Source: Sphingomonas sp. UBA4766 (GTDB lineage: Bacteria > Pseudomonadota > Alphaproteobacteria > Sphingomonadales > Sphingomonadaceae). Taken from it: DNA of 5,697 nt. Both the position numbers and the translations under genes were made by a program. Where the stretch lies: positions 1-5,697 of the forward strand of contig DHHS01000183.1 in the NCBI GenBank assembly GCA_002403415.1. The letters are read 5' to 3'. The notes beneath the pieces were generated by a model. That model saw nothing but the letters and a program-made list of their open reading frames with translations. It was not told the DNA's origin and made no database searches. Below, one piece after another: positions 1 to 5,016 of this stretch (its first letter is position 1; each line of letters begins with the position of its first letter).

Positions 1-323
1 TCCGCATCAATCTGGCGCGGCAACGGCATCTGGACCAGGATGCCGTCCACCGCCGGATCGGCGTTCAGCCGGTCGATCAGCGCGATCAGATCCTCTTGCG
101 CACAATCGACGGGCAAGCGGTGTTCAAACCCTGCCATCCCCGCCGCAGCGGTCGCCTTGCCCTTGTTTCGGACATAGACGGCCGACGCCGGGTCATCGCC
201 GACCAGCACCACCGCCAGCCCCGGCGCGCGTCCGGCGGCGGCCCGAAAGACCTCGGCCTGCGCGGCGATGCGCGCGCGAAGTGCGGCTGCAAAGCTCTTG
301 CCGTCGATGATATCTGCGCTCAT
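1..323 (-). CDS. folD: FolD, methylenetetrahydrofolate dehydrogenase/cyclohydrolase (partial, N-terminal 107 residues)
   Basis: This cytosolic bifunctional enzyme oxidises 5,10-methylene-THF to methenyl-THF with NADP and hydrolyses it to 10-formyl-THF for purine and formyl-Met synthesis. The gene begins at the ATG at 323-321 and runs off the left edge, so only the catalytic N-terminal part is visible and the NADP-binding Rossmann part is missing. The family signature VGDDPASAVYVRNKGKA spans residues 41-57. It contains Tyr50 and Lys54, which match the catalytic Tyr and Lys of the family. The second signature, DGILVQMPLP, is at 93-102 and includes the conserved Gln98. The start MSADIIDGKSFAAAL aligns with normal FolD N-termini. 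No good Shine-Dalgarno sequence precedes it; a small hairpin sits five bases upstream. It follows yggT after 40 bases in the same direction, so it is probably the next gene of the argB-yggT transcript. Identity is secure. Confidence 0.95.
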   Translation of the reverse strand, partial: MSADIIDGKSFAAALRARIAAQAEVFRAAAGRAPGLAVVLVGDDPASAVYVRNKGKATAAAGMAGFEHRLPVDCAQEDLIALIDRLNADPAVDGILVQMPLPRQIDA

Positions 324-328
324 GCCAT

Positions 329-345
329 CGGCTCATAGCGAGCCG
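329..345 (-). other. Small hairpin just upstream of folD start
   Basis: On the minus strand, CGGCTC and GAGCCG form a perfect 6-bp stem around a 5-base loop (GCTAT). The stem ends five bases before the folD ATG, so it occupies the place where a ribosome binding site would be expected. No clear Shine-Dalgarno sequence is visible there. It may influence folD translation or couple it to ribosomes leaving yggT, or it may be a chance pairing in GC-rich DNA. The pairing is seen directly; any role is inferred. Confidence 0.35.
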
Positions 346-363
346 GTCCGCCCACCGCCAGCG

Positions 364-666
364 TTAGAGCGGCCGCCCGGTCGCGATGGTCAGCGCGACA
401 TTGTCGAGCACCAGCCCGGCAATGCGGATGAGCAGCAGCACCACCATTGGCGAAAAATCGAGCTGGCCGAAATCGGGCAAGATCCGCCGGATCGGGCGAT
501 ACAGCGGTTCGGTGATCTGGTTCAAGCCGTTGTAAAATTGGCGGACGAAATCATTGTAGGTGTTGACCACGTTGAACGCGATCAACAGCGACAGGACGAA
601 CTGCGCCAGGATAATCATCGACAGCACGCTGAGCAGCACTTGGGCAATCTGGATAAGCGTCAGCAA
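364..666 (-). CDS. yggT: YggT family integral membrane protein
   Basis: This is a 100-residue inner-membrane protein of the YggT family, whose function is poorly defined (proposed links to osmotic or ion homeostasis and, in other lineages, to envelope or organelle division). There are two hydrophobic segments, roughly residues 5-33 and 72-92. Between them is the family motif ITEPLYRPIRRILPDFG (51-67), followed by DFSPMVVLLLI (70-80). The start appears to be TTG at 666-664: an in-frame TGA lies two codons upstream (672-670), the protein then has the normal family N-terminus, and GGAG at 679-676 is nine bases upstream. CTG at 663-661 is a less likely alternative. The gene is 56 bases downstream of argB and 40 upstream of folD, in the same direction. 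YggT genes are often followed by a DUF167/YggU gene; none is present here. A short ORF (713-660) ends across its start. Confidence 0.9.
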   Translation of the reverse strand: MLTLIQIAQVLLSVLSMIILAQFVLSLLIAFNVVNTYNDFVRQFYNGLNQITEPLYRPIRRILPDFGQLDFSPMVVLLLIRIAGLVLDNVALTIATGRPL

Positions 667-713
667 GGTTCAGGTCTCCGTCTGACCGGTGATATAGCGA
701 TGCAAGGCACCAT
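660..713 (-). CDS. Possible 17-codon leader ORF between argB and yggT
   Basis: An ATG at 713-711 opens a short frame reading MVPCIAISPVRRRPEPC. It ends with TGA at 662-660, inside the first codons of yggT and out of frame with it. An AGGGG stretch that overlaps the argB TAG stop lies six bases upstream of the ATG, a reasonable ribosome binding site. Ribosomes finishing this frame would stop on top of the yggT TTG start, which could raise initiation at a weak codon. I know of no homologue and the peptide has no recognisable domain. It may be a coupling device, a tiny protein, or chance: a frame this short is expected often in 56 bases of GC-rich sequence. Confidence 0.2.
   Translation of the reverse strand: MVPCIAISPVRRRPEPC
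676..679 (-). promoter_or_regulatory. Ribosome binding site supporting the TTG start of yggT
   Basis: GGAG within ACGGAGA on the minus strand lies nine bases before the TTG at 666-664. No ATG or GTG is available in this frame before the upstream TGA at 672-670, so this site is the main support for TTG initiation of yggT. Confidence 0.55.
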
Positions 714-722
714 TTGCCACCC

Positions 723-1622
723 CTATCGGTGGACAAGCGTGCCCACGCCCCGGCGGGTGAAGATTTCGAGCAGCATCGCATGCGGCACCCGCCCATCAAG
801 GATGACGGCCGCGTCAACGCCGCCTTCGACCGCAGTCACGCACGTCTCCAGCTTGGGGATCATGCCCCCGCTGATCGTACCGTCGCGTTGCAATTCGGCG
901 ATTCTGGCCGGGTCGAGATCGGTCAACAGCGCACCGCCTTTGTCGAGCACGCCCGCGACATCGGTGAGCAGGAACAGCCGCGCTGCGCCCATTGCGGCGG
1001 CAATCGCGCCCGCCATCGTATCGGCGTTGATGTTATAGGTCATGCCGTCGGCACCATATCCGACCGGCGCCACCACCGGGATCATCCCGGCGTCGCAGAT
1101 GGTGTCAAGCACGCGCCGGTCGATCGCCTCCGGCTCGCCCACAAAGCCCAGATCGACGATGCGTTCGATATTACTGTCGGGATCACGGGTGGTGCGGGTG
1201 ACTTTGGCGGCGCGCACAAAGCCCGCATCCTTGCCCGAAATGCCGATCGCACGCCCGCCTGCGCCGCCGATCCACGCAACCAGTTCTTTGTTGATCGCCC
1301 CCGACAGCACCATTTCAGCGACGCGCGCGGTTGCCGCGTCGGTCACACGCAAGCCGCCCACAAAGCGCGACTCGACGCCAAGCTGGGTCAGCATCGCGCC
1401 GATTTGTGGCCCGCCACCATGCACGACAACCGGATTGATCCCGACGGCTTTTAACAGGACGACATCCTCGGCGAAATCGCGGGCGAGCTCGGCATCGCCC
1501 ATCGCATGGCCGCCATATTTGACCACAAACGTCGCGCCCTTGTAGCGCTGGAGATAGGGCAGCGCCTCGGTCAGCGTTTCGGCCTTGGCGAGAAGTTCGG
1601 GGCTGGGCGCGTGGGATGTCAT
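723..1622 (-). CDS. argB: ArgB, acetylglutamate kinase
   Basis: This cytosolic enzyme phosphorylates N-acetyl-L-glutamate with ATP, the second step of arginine biosynthesis. It has 299 residues and an amino acid kinase fold. VVKYGGHAMG (33-42) holds the ATP-phosphate lysine Lys35. VVHGGGPQI (66-74) is the glycine-rich loop, and GLRVTD (90-95) carries substrate-binding Arg92. NINAD (197-201) supplies Asn197 and Asp201, and GGMIPKLE (252-259) holds Lys257. These correspond to Lys8, Arg66, Asn158, Asp162 and Lys217 of the E. coli enzyme. The extra N-terminal helix (about 8-28) and the C-terminal EIFTRRGVGT (286-295) resemble the hexameric, arginine-inhibited class, so feedback inhibition is likely but inferred. 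The ATG at 1622-1620 is chosen because AAGGGG lies six bases upstream; the open frame extends 81 codons further but only as antisense-like sequence inside ruvC. The ruvC stop is ten bases away. Confidence 0.98.
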   Translation of the reverse strand: MTSHAPSPELLAKAETLTEALPYLQRYKGATFVVKYGGHAMGDAELARDFAEDVVLLKAVGINPVVVHGGGPQIGAMLTQLGVESRFVGGLRVTDAATARVAEMVLSGAINKELVAWIGGAGGRAIGISGKDAGFVRAAKVTRTTRDPDSNIERIVDLGFVGEPEAIDRRVLDTICDAGMIPVVAPVGYGADGMTYNINADTMAGAIAAAMGAARLFLLTDVAGVLDKGGALLTDLDPARIAELQRDGTISGGMIPKLETCVTAVEGGVDAAVILDGRVPHAMLLEIFTRRGVGTLVHR

Positions 1623-1628
1623 GTCGTG

Positions 1629-1634
1629 CCCCTT
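1629..1634 (-). promoter_or_regulatory. argB ribosome binding site overlapping the ruvC stop codon
   Basis: AAGGGG on the minus strand lies six bases before the argB ATG. Its first two A residues are also the last two bases of the ruvC TAA stop (1635-1633), so termination on ruvC takes place on the argB initiation site. This fixes the argB start and suggests translational coupling. Confidence 0.7.
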
Positions 1635-2118
1635 AGCGAAGCGCGCGCGCGCTGGCGAGATGGTGCGCATGGACAATCGCGACCGCCAGCGCATCGGCTG
1701 CATCCGCGCCGCTGATAACAATTCCGGGCAGGAGCCGCGCGACCATTGCCTGCACCTGCACCTTGTCGGCGGCCCCCGTGCCGACCAGCGCTTTCTTGAC
1801 GAGACGCGGCGCATATTCGCCCACCGCCACTCCGGCCCGCGCGAGCGCGGCCAGGCAAACGCCACGCGCGTGTGCGAGCTTTAGCGTCGATTGCGGGTTG
1901 GTATTGACGAACACTTCCTCAACCGCCGCGGCCGTCGGCGCATGATCGGCAAGCAACGCCGCCATCACCGCGTCAAGATGCGCCAGGCGGCACGGCAACG
2001 GCGACGCCGGATCGGTCGGTATCCGGCCATTGGCGATGTGCGATAGCCGGTTGCCTTCTGCCCGGATCAGCCCCCAGCCGGTCGTGCCGAGCCCAGGGTC
2101 AAGGCCGAGCAAAATCAC
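1633..2118 (-). CDS. ruvC: RuvC, Holliday junction resolvase
   Basis: This Mg-dependent endonuclease resolves Holliday junctions symmetrically as a dimer, normally working with the RuvAB branch-migration motor in recombinational repair. It has 161 residues, close to the usual family length, and an RNase H-like fold. LGLDPGLGTTGWG (4-16) carries Asp7. VEEVF (66-70) carries Glu67, with Phe70 matching the junction-stacking aromatic. GADAADALAVAI (137-148) carries Asp139 and Asp142. This is the complete acidic tetrad matching Asp7, Glu66, Asp138 and Asp141 of E. coli. The start is GTG at 2118-2116: it overlaps the yebC TGA stop in a four-base GTGA junction and places Asp7 at its normal position. 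The ribosome binding site is weak (GCTGGG just upstream), consistent with coupling to yebC. ruvA and ruvB do not follow; argB does, ten bases on. Confidence 0.97.
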   Translation of the reverse strand: MILLGLDPGLGTTGWGLIRAEGNRLSHIANGRIPTDPASPLPCRLAHLDAVMAALLADHAPTAAAVEEVFVNTNPQSTLKLAHARGVCLAALARAGVAVGEYAPRLVKKALVGTGAADKVQVQAMVARLLPGIVISGADAADALAVAIVHAHHLASARALR

Positions 2119-2858
2119 CCCAGCTTGTCCATCACCTCATCGGGCACTTCGTAATTGCCCCACACCGTCTGGACGTCATCATCATCGTCAAGCGTGTCGA
2201 TCAGCTTGAACAGCTGCGTCGCATCCTCCAGCCCAACGGTCACCATTGTCGTCGGCCGCCAGGCGAGCTTGGCCCCTTCCGGCTCGCCGAGCACCGGGGT
2301 CAGCGCCTTGACGACTTCATGCAGCGCTTCGTTCGAGGTCCAGATTTCATGACCGTCCTCGCTCGACGCGACGTCCTCGGCGCCGGCTTCAAGTGCTGCT
2401 TCAAACACATGGTCGGCGCTGCCCGCGCTTGCCGGATAATTGATCAGGCCCATCCGGTCGAACCCATGGCTAACCGATCCGCTCGCGCCCAGATTGCCCC
2501 CGTTCTTCGACACTGCGGTGCGCACATTGGTGGCGGTGCGGTTGCGATTGTCGGACAGCGCTTCGATGATGAGACTGACGCCGCCAGGGCCAAAGCCTTC
2601 ATAGCGGATTTCCTCATAATTTTCGGTGTCGCCCTTCGATGCCTTGTCGATCGCGCGCTGGATATTGTCCTTGGGCATCGACTGCGCCTTGGCGGCATTG
2701 ACCGCCATGCGCAGCCGCGGGTTCATGTCCGGGTCGGGCAGGCCCATCTTCGCCGCCACGGTGATTTCGCGGCTGAGCTTGGAAAACATGCCCGAGCGCT
2801 TTTTATCCTGCGCACCTTTGCGGTGCATGATATTCTTGAACTTGGAATGGCCGGCCAT
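2115..2858 (-). CDS. yebC: YebC/PmpR (TACO1) family protein
   Basis: This 247-residue cytosolic protein belongs to a family long annotated as transcriptional regulators. More recent work on family members and mitochondrial TACO1 ties them to translation, in particular relief of ribosome stalling at proline-rich stretches. Which role this copy has cannot be read from the sequence. It has the hallmark N-terminus MAGHSKFKNIMHRKGAQDKK (1-20), continuing through MFSKLSREI (24-32). It also has YEGFGPGGVSLIIEALSDN (86-104), GSVSHGF (127-133) and the C-terminal DDVQTVWGNYEVPDEV (227-242). A run of five Asp (224-228) precedes the last motif. The ATG at 2858-2856 gives the canonical family start, with GGGG six bases upstream. 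The stop overlaps the ruvC start by four bases; yebC-ruvC is a widespread arrangement. gapR lies 78 bases upstream, with a hairpin in the gap. Confidence 0.96.
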   Translation of the reverse strand: MAGHSKFKNIMHRKGAQDKKRSGMFSKLSREITVAAKMGLPDPDMNPRLRMAVNAAKAQSMPKDNIQRAIDKASKGDTENYEEIRYEGFGPGGVSLIIEALSDNRNRTATNVRTAVSKNGGNLGASGSVSHGFDRMGLINYPASAGSADHVFEAALEAGAEDVASSEDGHEIWTSNEALHEVVKALTPVLGEPEGAKLAWRPTTMVTVGLEDATQLFKLIDTLDDDDDVQTVWGNYEVPDEVMDKLG

Positions 2859-2882
2859 TGTTAACCCCGAAAACTGGCATTT

Positions 2883-2912
2883 TGCGGCAAACCCTTACGC
2901 AAAGGGGCCGCA
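2883..2912 (-). other. Intergenic hairpin between gapR and yebC
   Basis: An inverted repeat fills the middle of the 78-base gapR-yebC gap. The outer arms are TGCGGC (2883-2888) and GCCGCA (2907-2912); the inner arms are CCCTT (2892-2896) and AAGGG (2902-2906). The loop has five bases and there is a three-base bulge (AAA in the plus-strand reading) on one side, giving 11 base pairs. On the minus-strand transcript the stem is followed by AAAATGCC rather than a U-tract, so it is not a standard intrinsic terminator. It could be a partial attenuator, an mRNA-stabilising 3' end for gapR, or a leader element for yebC. The structure is seen; its role is unknown. Confidence 0.5.
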
Positions 2913-2936
2913 CTGCTCAACTCACGCTGAATGCGC

Positions 2937-3176
2937 TCACGCCAGCCCGAGCGCGGCCTTATAGGTTTCAAGCAACATTTCAGCCTCATCCCGATGGTGC
3001 TTTTCCATTCGCCGCAACCGCACGATCGTGCGCATCGTCTTGGTGTCGTAACCGTTCGACTTCGCCTCGGCGTAAACATCCTTGATGTCATCGGCGATGC
3101 CCTTTTTCTCTTCTTCCAGCCGCTCGATCCGCTCGATGAAAAGGCGCAGTTGATCGGCTGCGATGATATCGCTCAT
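2937..3176 (-). CDS. gapR: GapR (DUF2312) nucleoid-associated protein
   Basis: GapR proteins are small alphaproteobacterial DNA-binding proteins. In Caulobacter GapR binds overtwisted, AT-rich DNA ahead of replication and transcription complexes and assists topoisomerases. This copy has 79 residues against 89 in Caulobacter. It begins with a heptad-like, highly charged helix (about 8-40; IERIERLEEEKKGIADDIKD) leading into the family core DVYAEAKSNGYDTKTMRTIV (33-52) and the basic RLRRMEKHHR (53-62). It ends with the typical YKAALGL (72-78). The ATG at 3176-3174 has GGAG seven bases upstream. It is followed by yebC after 78 bases and preceded by the amidohydrolase, whose stop is 66 bases upstream. 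The symbol is given by family match to the Caulobacter protein; function in this organism is inferred. Confidence 0.92.
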   Translation of the reverse strand: MSDIIAADQLRLFIERIERLEEEKKGIADDIKDVYAEAKSNGYDTKTMRTIVRLRRMEKHHRDEAEMLLETYKAALGLA

Positions 3177-3206
3177 AGGGGTGCTCCAACAGGATTGAGC
3201 CGCGCG

Positions 3207-3234
3207 CCTTAACGGGTCGGGCGAACGCGATCAA
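3207..3234 (-). promoter_or_regulatory. Weak candidate promoter for gapR
   Basis: TTGATC (3234-3229) and TTAAGG (3212-3207) are separated by 16 bases on the minus strand, with the gapR ATG about 30 bases beyond the latter. The -35-like part is fair and the -10-like part poor. The TTGATC falls within one unit of a 12-bp tandem repeat. This is a guess by resemblance only; gapR could equally be read from upstream. Confidence 0.2.
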
Positions 3235-3248
3235 TCACGCGATCAATC
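3225..3248. repeat. Perfect 12-bp tandem repeat (two units)
   Basis: ACGCGATCAATC occurs twice in direct succession (3225-3236 and 3237-3248). The second unit contains the last codons and the TGA stop of the amidohydrolase; the first lies just downstream in the intergenic space before gapR. It may be a replication-slippage duplication that extended the 3' end, or a paired binding site upstream of gapR. The repeat is exact; a function is not evident. Confidence 0.8.
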
Positions 3249-4595
3249 GGCCGGGAAGGATTGGCGCTGCCCGCGCTGCTTCACAGTGATCCCGCGGTGC
3301 ATGACGAAGTCGACCGATTCCAGCCGGGTGACATCCACCGTCGGATCGCCCGCAACGGCGACGATATCGGCCGCCTTGCCAACCTCGATCGATCCGATCT
3401 GATCGCGCCTGCCCAACGCGTCGGCGGCATCGATCGTGGCGGCGCGAATCGCATTGGCAGGGGTCATGCCCGCGCGGACCATCAGCGCAAATTCCTTGGC
3501 ATTGTCGCCGTGGCGCGACACGCCCGAATCGGTGCCGAATGCGATTTTCACCCCTGCGGCAATCGCGCGCCGGTGACTATCAAGTGCTGCGGCAGCTGCG
3601 GCTTCCGCCTTAGGAATGGTGGCGGCCGGCAAGACGCCGCTGCGCGCCTGCGCCAGCGCGGTTACCGGCGCGATCATCGTCGGCACCAGCCACGCACCCT
3701 TTGCCTTAAACAGCGCGATCGTCTTGTCATCGATGAAAGTGCCGTGGTCGATCGTGTCGACGCCCGCCTCCAGCGCGGCGTCGGTGCCCGCACTTGCATG
3801 GCTGTGCGCGGCAACCTTGCGGCCAAAGGCGTGCGCTGTATCGATCAGCGCGCGCATCTCCTCCGCCGTCATTTGCCGCCCCAGCCCGCCTGCGACATTC
3901 GACAACACGCCGCCGGTCGCCGCAAATTTGATGACCTGCGCACCCAGCCCGATCTGCATCCGCACCGCGCGGCGGCAATCATCGGGGCCGTCGCAGGTGT
4001 TGATCTGATGCGCGTGCACCGCATCGGCAAAGTCTTCCGCCAGGCCATTGGTGCCGTCACCATGCCCGCCCGTAACCGACACCATGCGCCCGGCATTGAT
4101 GATCGTCGGCCCGGCAATCACGCCTGTGTCGATCGCATCGCGCAGTGCACGCACCCCGCGCGGATCGCCGCCCAAGTCGCGCACCGTCGTAAAGCCTGCC
4201 TCCAGCGTGGCGCGCGCGTTTTTCTGCGCCTCGACCATCTCGTCATAGCCATCGCGGTTCAGGCGGCCCAGCCGCGCGCGCATCGGGTCACCGCCAATGC
4301 CCCAGAGGTGGACATGCATGTCGATCAGACCGGGCAGGACAAAGCGGTCCTTCAGGTCGACCAGCGCGGCGCCCGGCTCCGGCGCGGCATAGCCGTCGCG
4401 CACCTCGGCGACCTTGCCGTCGCGGACGATGATGGTGGCGGCGCGGCGCGGCGGCTGGCCCGGCCGGTCGAGCAGCGTGCCCGCATGGATGTAAGTGGCT
4501 TTCGCCGCGGCGGGGGCCGGAGGCGGCGTCTGGGCCGTGGCCGCCGATGCCAGCACAGTTGCCACTGCCATCATGATCGGTTTCATCATCATCAT
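3243..4595 (-). CDS. Exported metal-dependent amidohydrolase, probable Xaa-Pro-dipeptidase-like or dipeptidase
   Basis: This is a 450-residue amidohydrolase-superfamily enzyme of the COG1228 (imidazolonepropionase-like) type. Residues 1-21 form a Sec signal peptide: Met-rich start, Lys5, hydrophobic core, then SAATA before Gln22. A Pro/Ala-rich linker (24-33) follows. The binuclear metal site is complete: His94 and His96 in DMHVHL, Lys223 (the carboxylated lysine) in VIKFAATGG, His264 in AAHSHA, His284 in TIDHGTF and Asp356 in FGTDSG. Caulobacter relatives annotated as prolidases were shown to cleave dipeptides with varied C-terminal residues, so periplasmic dipeptide hydrolysis is my best guess; imidazolonepropionase is unlikely for an exported protein. 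Its only two cysteines, Cys201 and Cys207, may form a disulfide. Four ATG codons open the frame and AGGAGG lies just ahead, so the true start may be the second or third. It lies between DUF1244 and gapR without overlaps. Confidence 0.88.
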   Translation of the reverse strand: MMMMKPIMMAVATVLASAATAQTPPPAPAAAKATYIHAGTLLDRPGQPPRRAATIIVRDGKVAEVRDGYAAPEPGAALVDLKDRFVLPGLIDMHVHLWGIGGDPMRARLGRLNRDGYDEMVEAQKNARATLEAGFTTVRDLGGDPRGVRALRDAIDTGVIAGPTIINAGRMVSVTGGHGDGTNGLAEDFADAVHAHQINTCDGPDDCRRAVRMQIGLGAQVIKFAATGGVLSNVAGGLGRQMTAEEMRALIDTAHAFGRKVAAHSHASAGTDAALEAGVDTIDHGTFIDDKTIALFKAKGAWLVPTMIAPVTALAQARSGVLPAATIPKAEAAAAAALDSHRRAIAAGVKIAFGTDSGVSRHGDNAKEFALMVRAGMTPANAIRAATIDAADALGRRDQIGSIEVGKAADIVAVAGDPTVDVTRLESVDFVMHRGITVKQRGQRQSFPAD

Positions 4596-4597
4596 CC

Positions 4598-4603
4598 CCT
4601 CCT
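4598..4603 (-). promoter_or_regulatory. Strong ribosome binding site before four consecutive ATG codons
   Basis: A perfect AGGAGG on the minus strand is followed by GG and then four ATG codons (4595-4593, 4592-4590, 4589-4587, 4586-4584). The spacings are 2, 5, 8 and 11 bases. The first is too close for efficient initiation and the third is closest to ideal, so the likely start is 4592 or 4589, shortening the protein by one or two Met residues. Confidence 0.75.
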
Positions 4604-4618
4604 GATCGGTCGCGGCAC

Positions 4619-4633
4619 CCGATTCATGATCGG
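4619..4633 (-). other. Small hairpin between the DUF1244 gene and the amidohydrolase
   Basis: CCGAT and ATCGG pair around a five-base loop in the 72-base gap. There is no U-tract, so it is not convincing as a terminator. The same gap holds repeated TGATCGG words (4603 and 4627, with a third at 4574 inside the signal peptide and TGATCGT at 4641). I see no convincing promoter here. The amidohydrolase is therefore either cotranscribed with the DUF1244 gene or has a promoter I cannot recognise. Confidence 0.25.
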
Positions 4634-4667
4634 ACCCATCTGATCGTCACCCGTCGAGGCCGCCCGG

Positions 4668-4994
4668 TCAAGCGCTGGCGGGGTTACGCGCCACGCTTTG
4701 CGCCATGCGTTCAAGCTGTTCGGAGGTGGCCGGAGCCTGGTGCGCGGCCTTCCAGTCGGCATAGGCCATGCCGTAAACCGCCGCGCGCCCCGCCGCCTGA
4801 TCCATCGTGCCGCCCGATGCCGCGCTCACCCAATCGCCCAGGCAATTGCGGCAAAACCCGGCAAGTCCCATCAGATCGACATTCTGCGCATCAGTGCGGT
4901 GCTGCAAATGGCGGACCAGCCGACGAAAGGCGGCTGCGGCGATCGCATCATCAACGGAATCGATGTTCGGGGTGTCGATATCAGGTGCCGTCAT
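4668..4994 (-). CDS. DUF1244 family protein, function unknown
   Basis: This 108-residue soluble protein matches the DUF1244 family, small uncharacterised proteins widespread in Proteobacteria. The conserved block runs from FRRLVRHLQHRTDAQNVDLM (23-42) through GLAGFCRNCLGDW (43-55). It continues with GRAAVYGMAYADWKAAHQ (69-86) and a Pro/Ala-ending C-terminus. Cys48 and Cys51 (CRNC) are the only cysteines and recall a metal or redox CxxC motif, though one pair alone is not a complete zinc site in a monomer. There is no signal peptide or membrane segment. The ATG at 4994-4992 is set by AAAGGAG six bases upstream and by the family N-terminus. The frame stays open much further but would overlap pyruvate kinase on the other strand. 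It is divergent from pyk and upstream of the amidohydrolase. I recall DUF1244, DUF2312 and pyk genes being neighbours in other alphaproteobacteria. Confidence 0.88.
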   Translation of the reverse strand: MTAPDIDTPNIDSVDDAIAAAAFRRLVRHLQHRTDAQNVDLMGLAGFCRNCLGDWVSAASGGTMDQAAGRAAVYGMAYADWKAAHQAPATSEQLERMAQSVARNPASA

Positions 4995-5016
4995 TGCAAT
5001 CTCCTTTGAGCATCGG

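Noticed and set aside
268..1454. Long plus-strand frames (268-1038 and 714-1454) opposite folD, yggT and argB
   Set aside because: No family motifs, repetitive Arg/Ala/His/Gln composition, and they cover three well-supported minus-strand genes.
1623..1865. N-terminal extension of the argB frame by 81 codons
   Set aside because: It lies wholly within ruvC, has Arg/Trp/Ser-rich composition unlike acetylglutamate kinases, and a good ribosome binding site marks the ATG at 1622.
2884..2911. Intrinsic terminator after gapR
   Set aside because: A stem exists, but the transcript continues with AAAATGCC instead of a U-rich tract, so it was recorded only as a hairpin of unknown role.
3261..4643. A 460-codon open frame on the plus strand opposite the amidohydrolase
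   Set aside because: It is rich in Arg, His and Ala with no recognisable domain, while the opposite strand has a complete amidohydrolase with all metal ligands. This is a GC-rich antisense shadow.
4574..4647. Repeated TGATCGG words near the amidohydrolase start as operator sites
   Set aside because: Spacing is irregular (29, 24 and 14 bases), one copy is in coding sequence, and GATCG words are common throughout this window.
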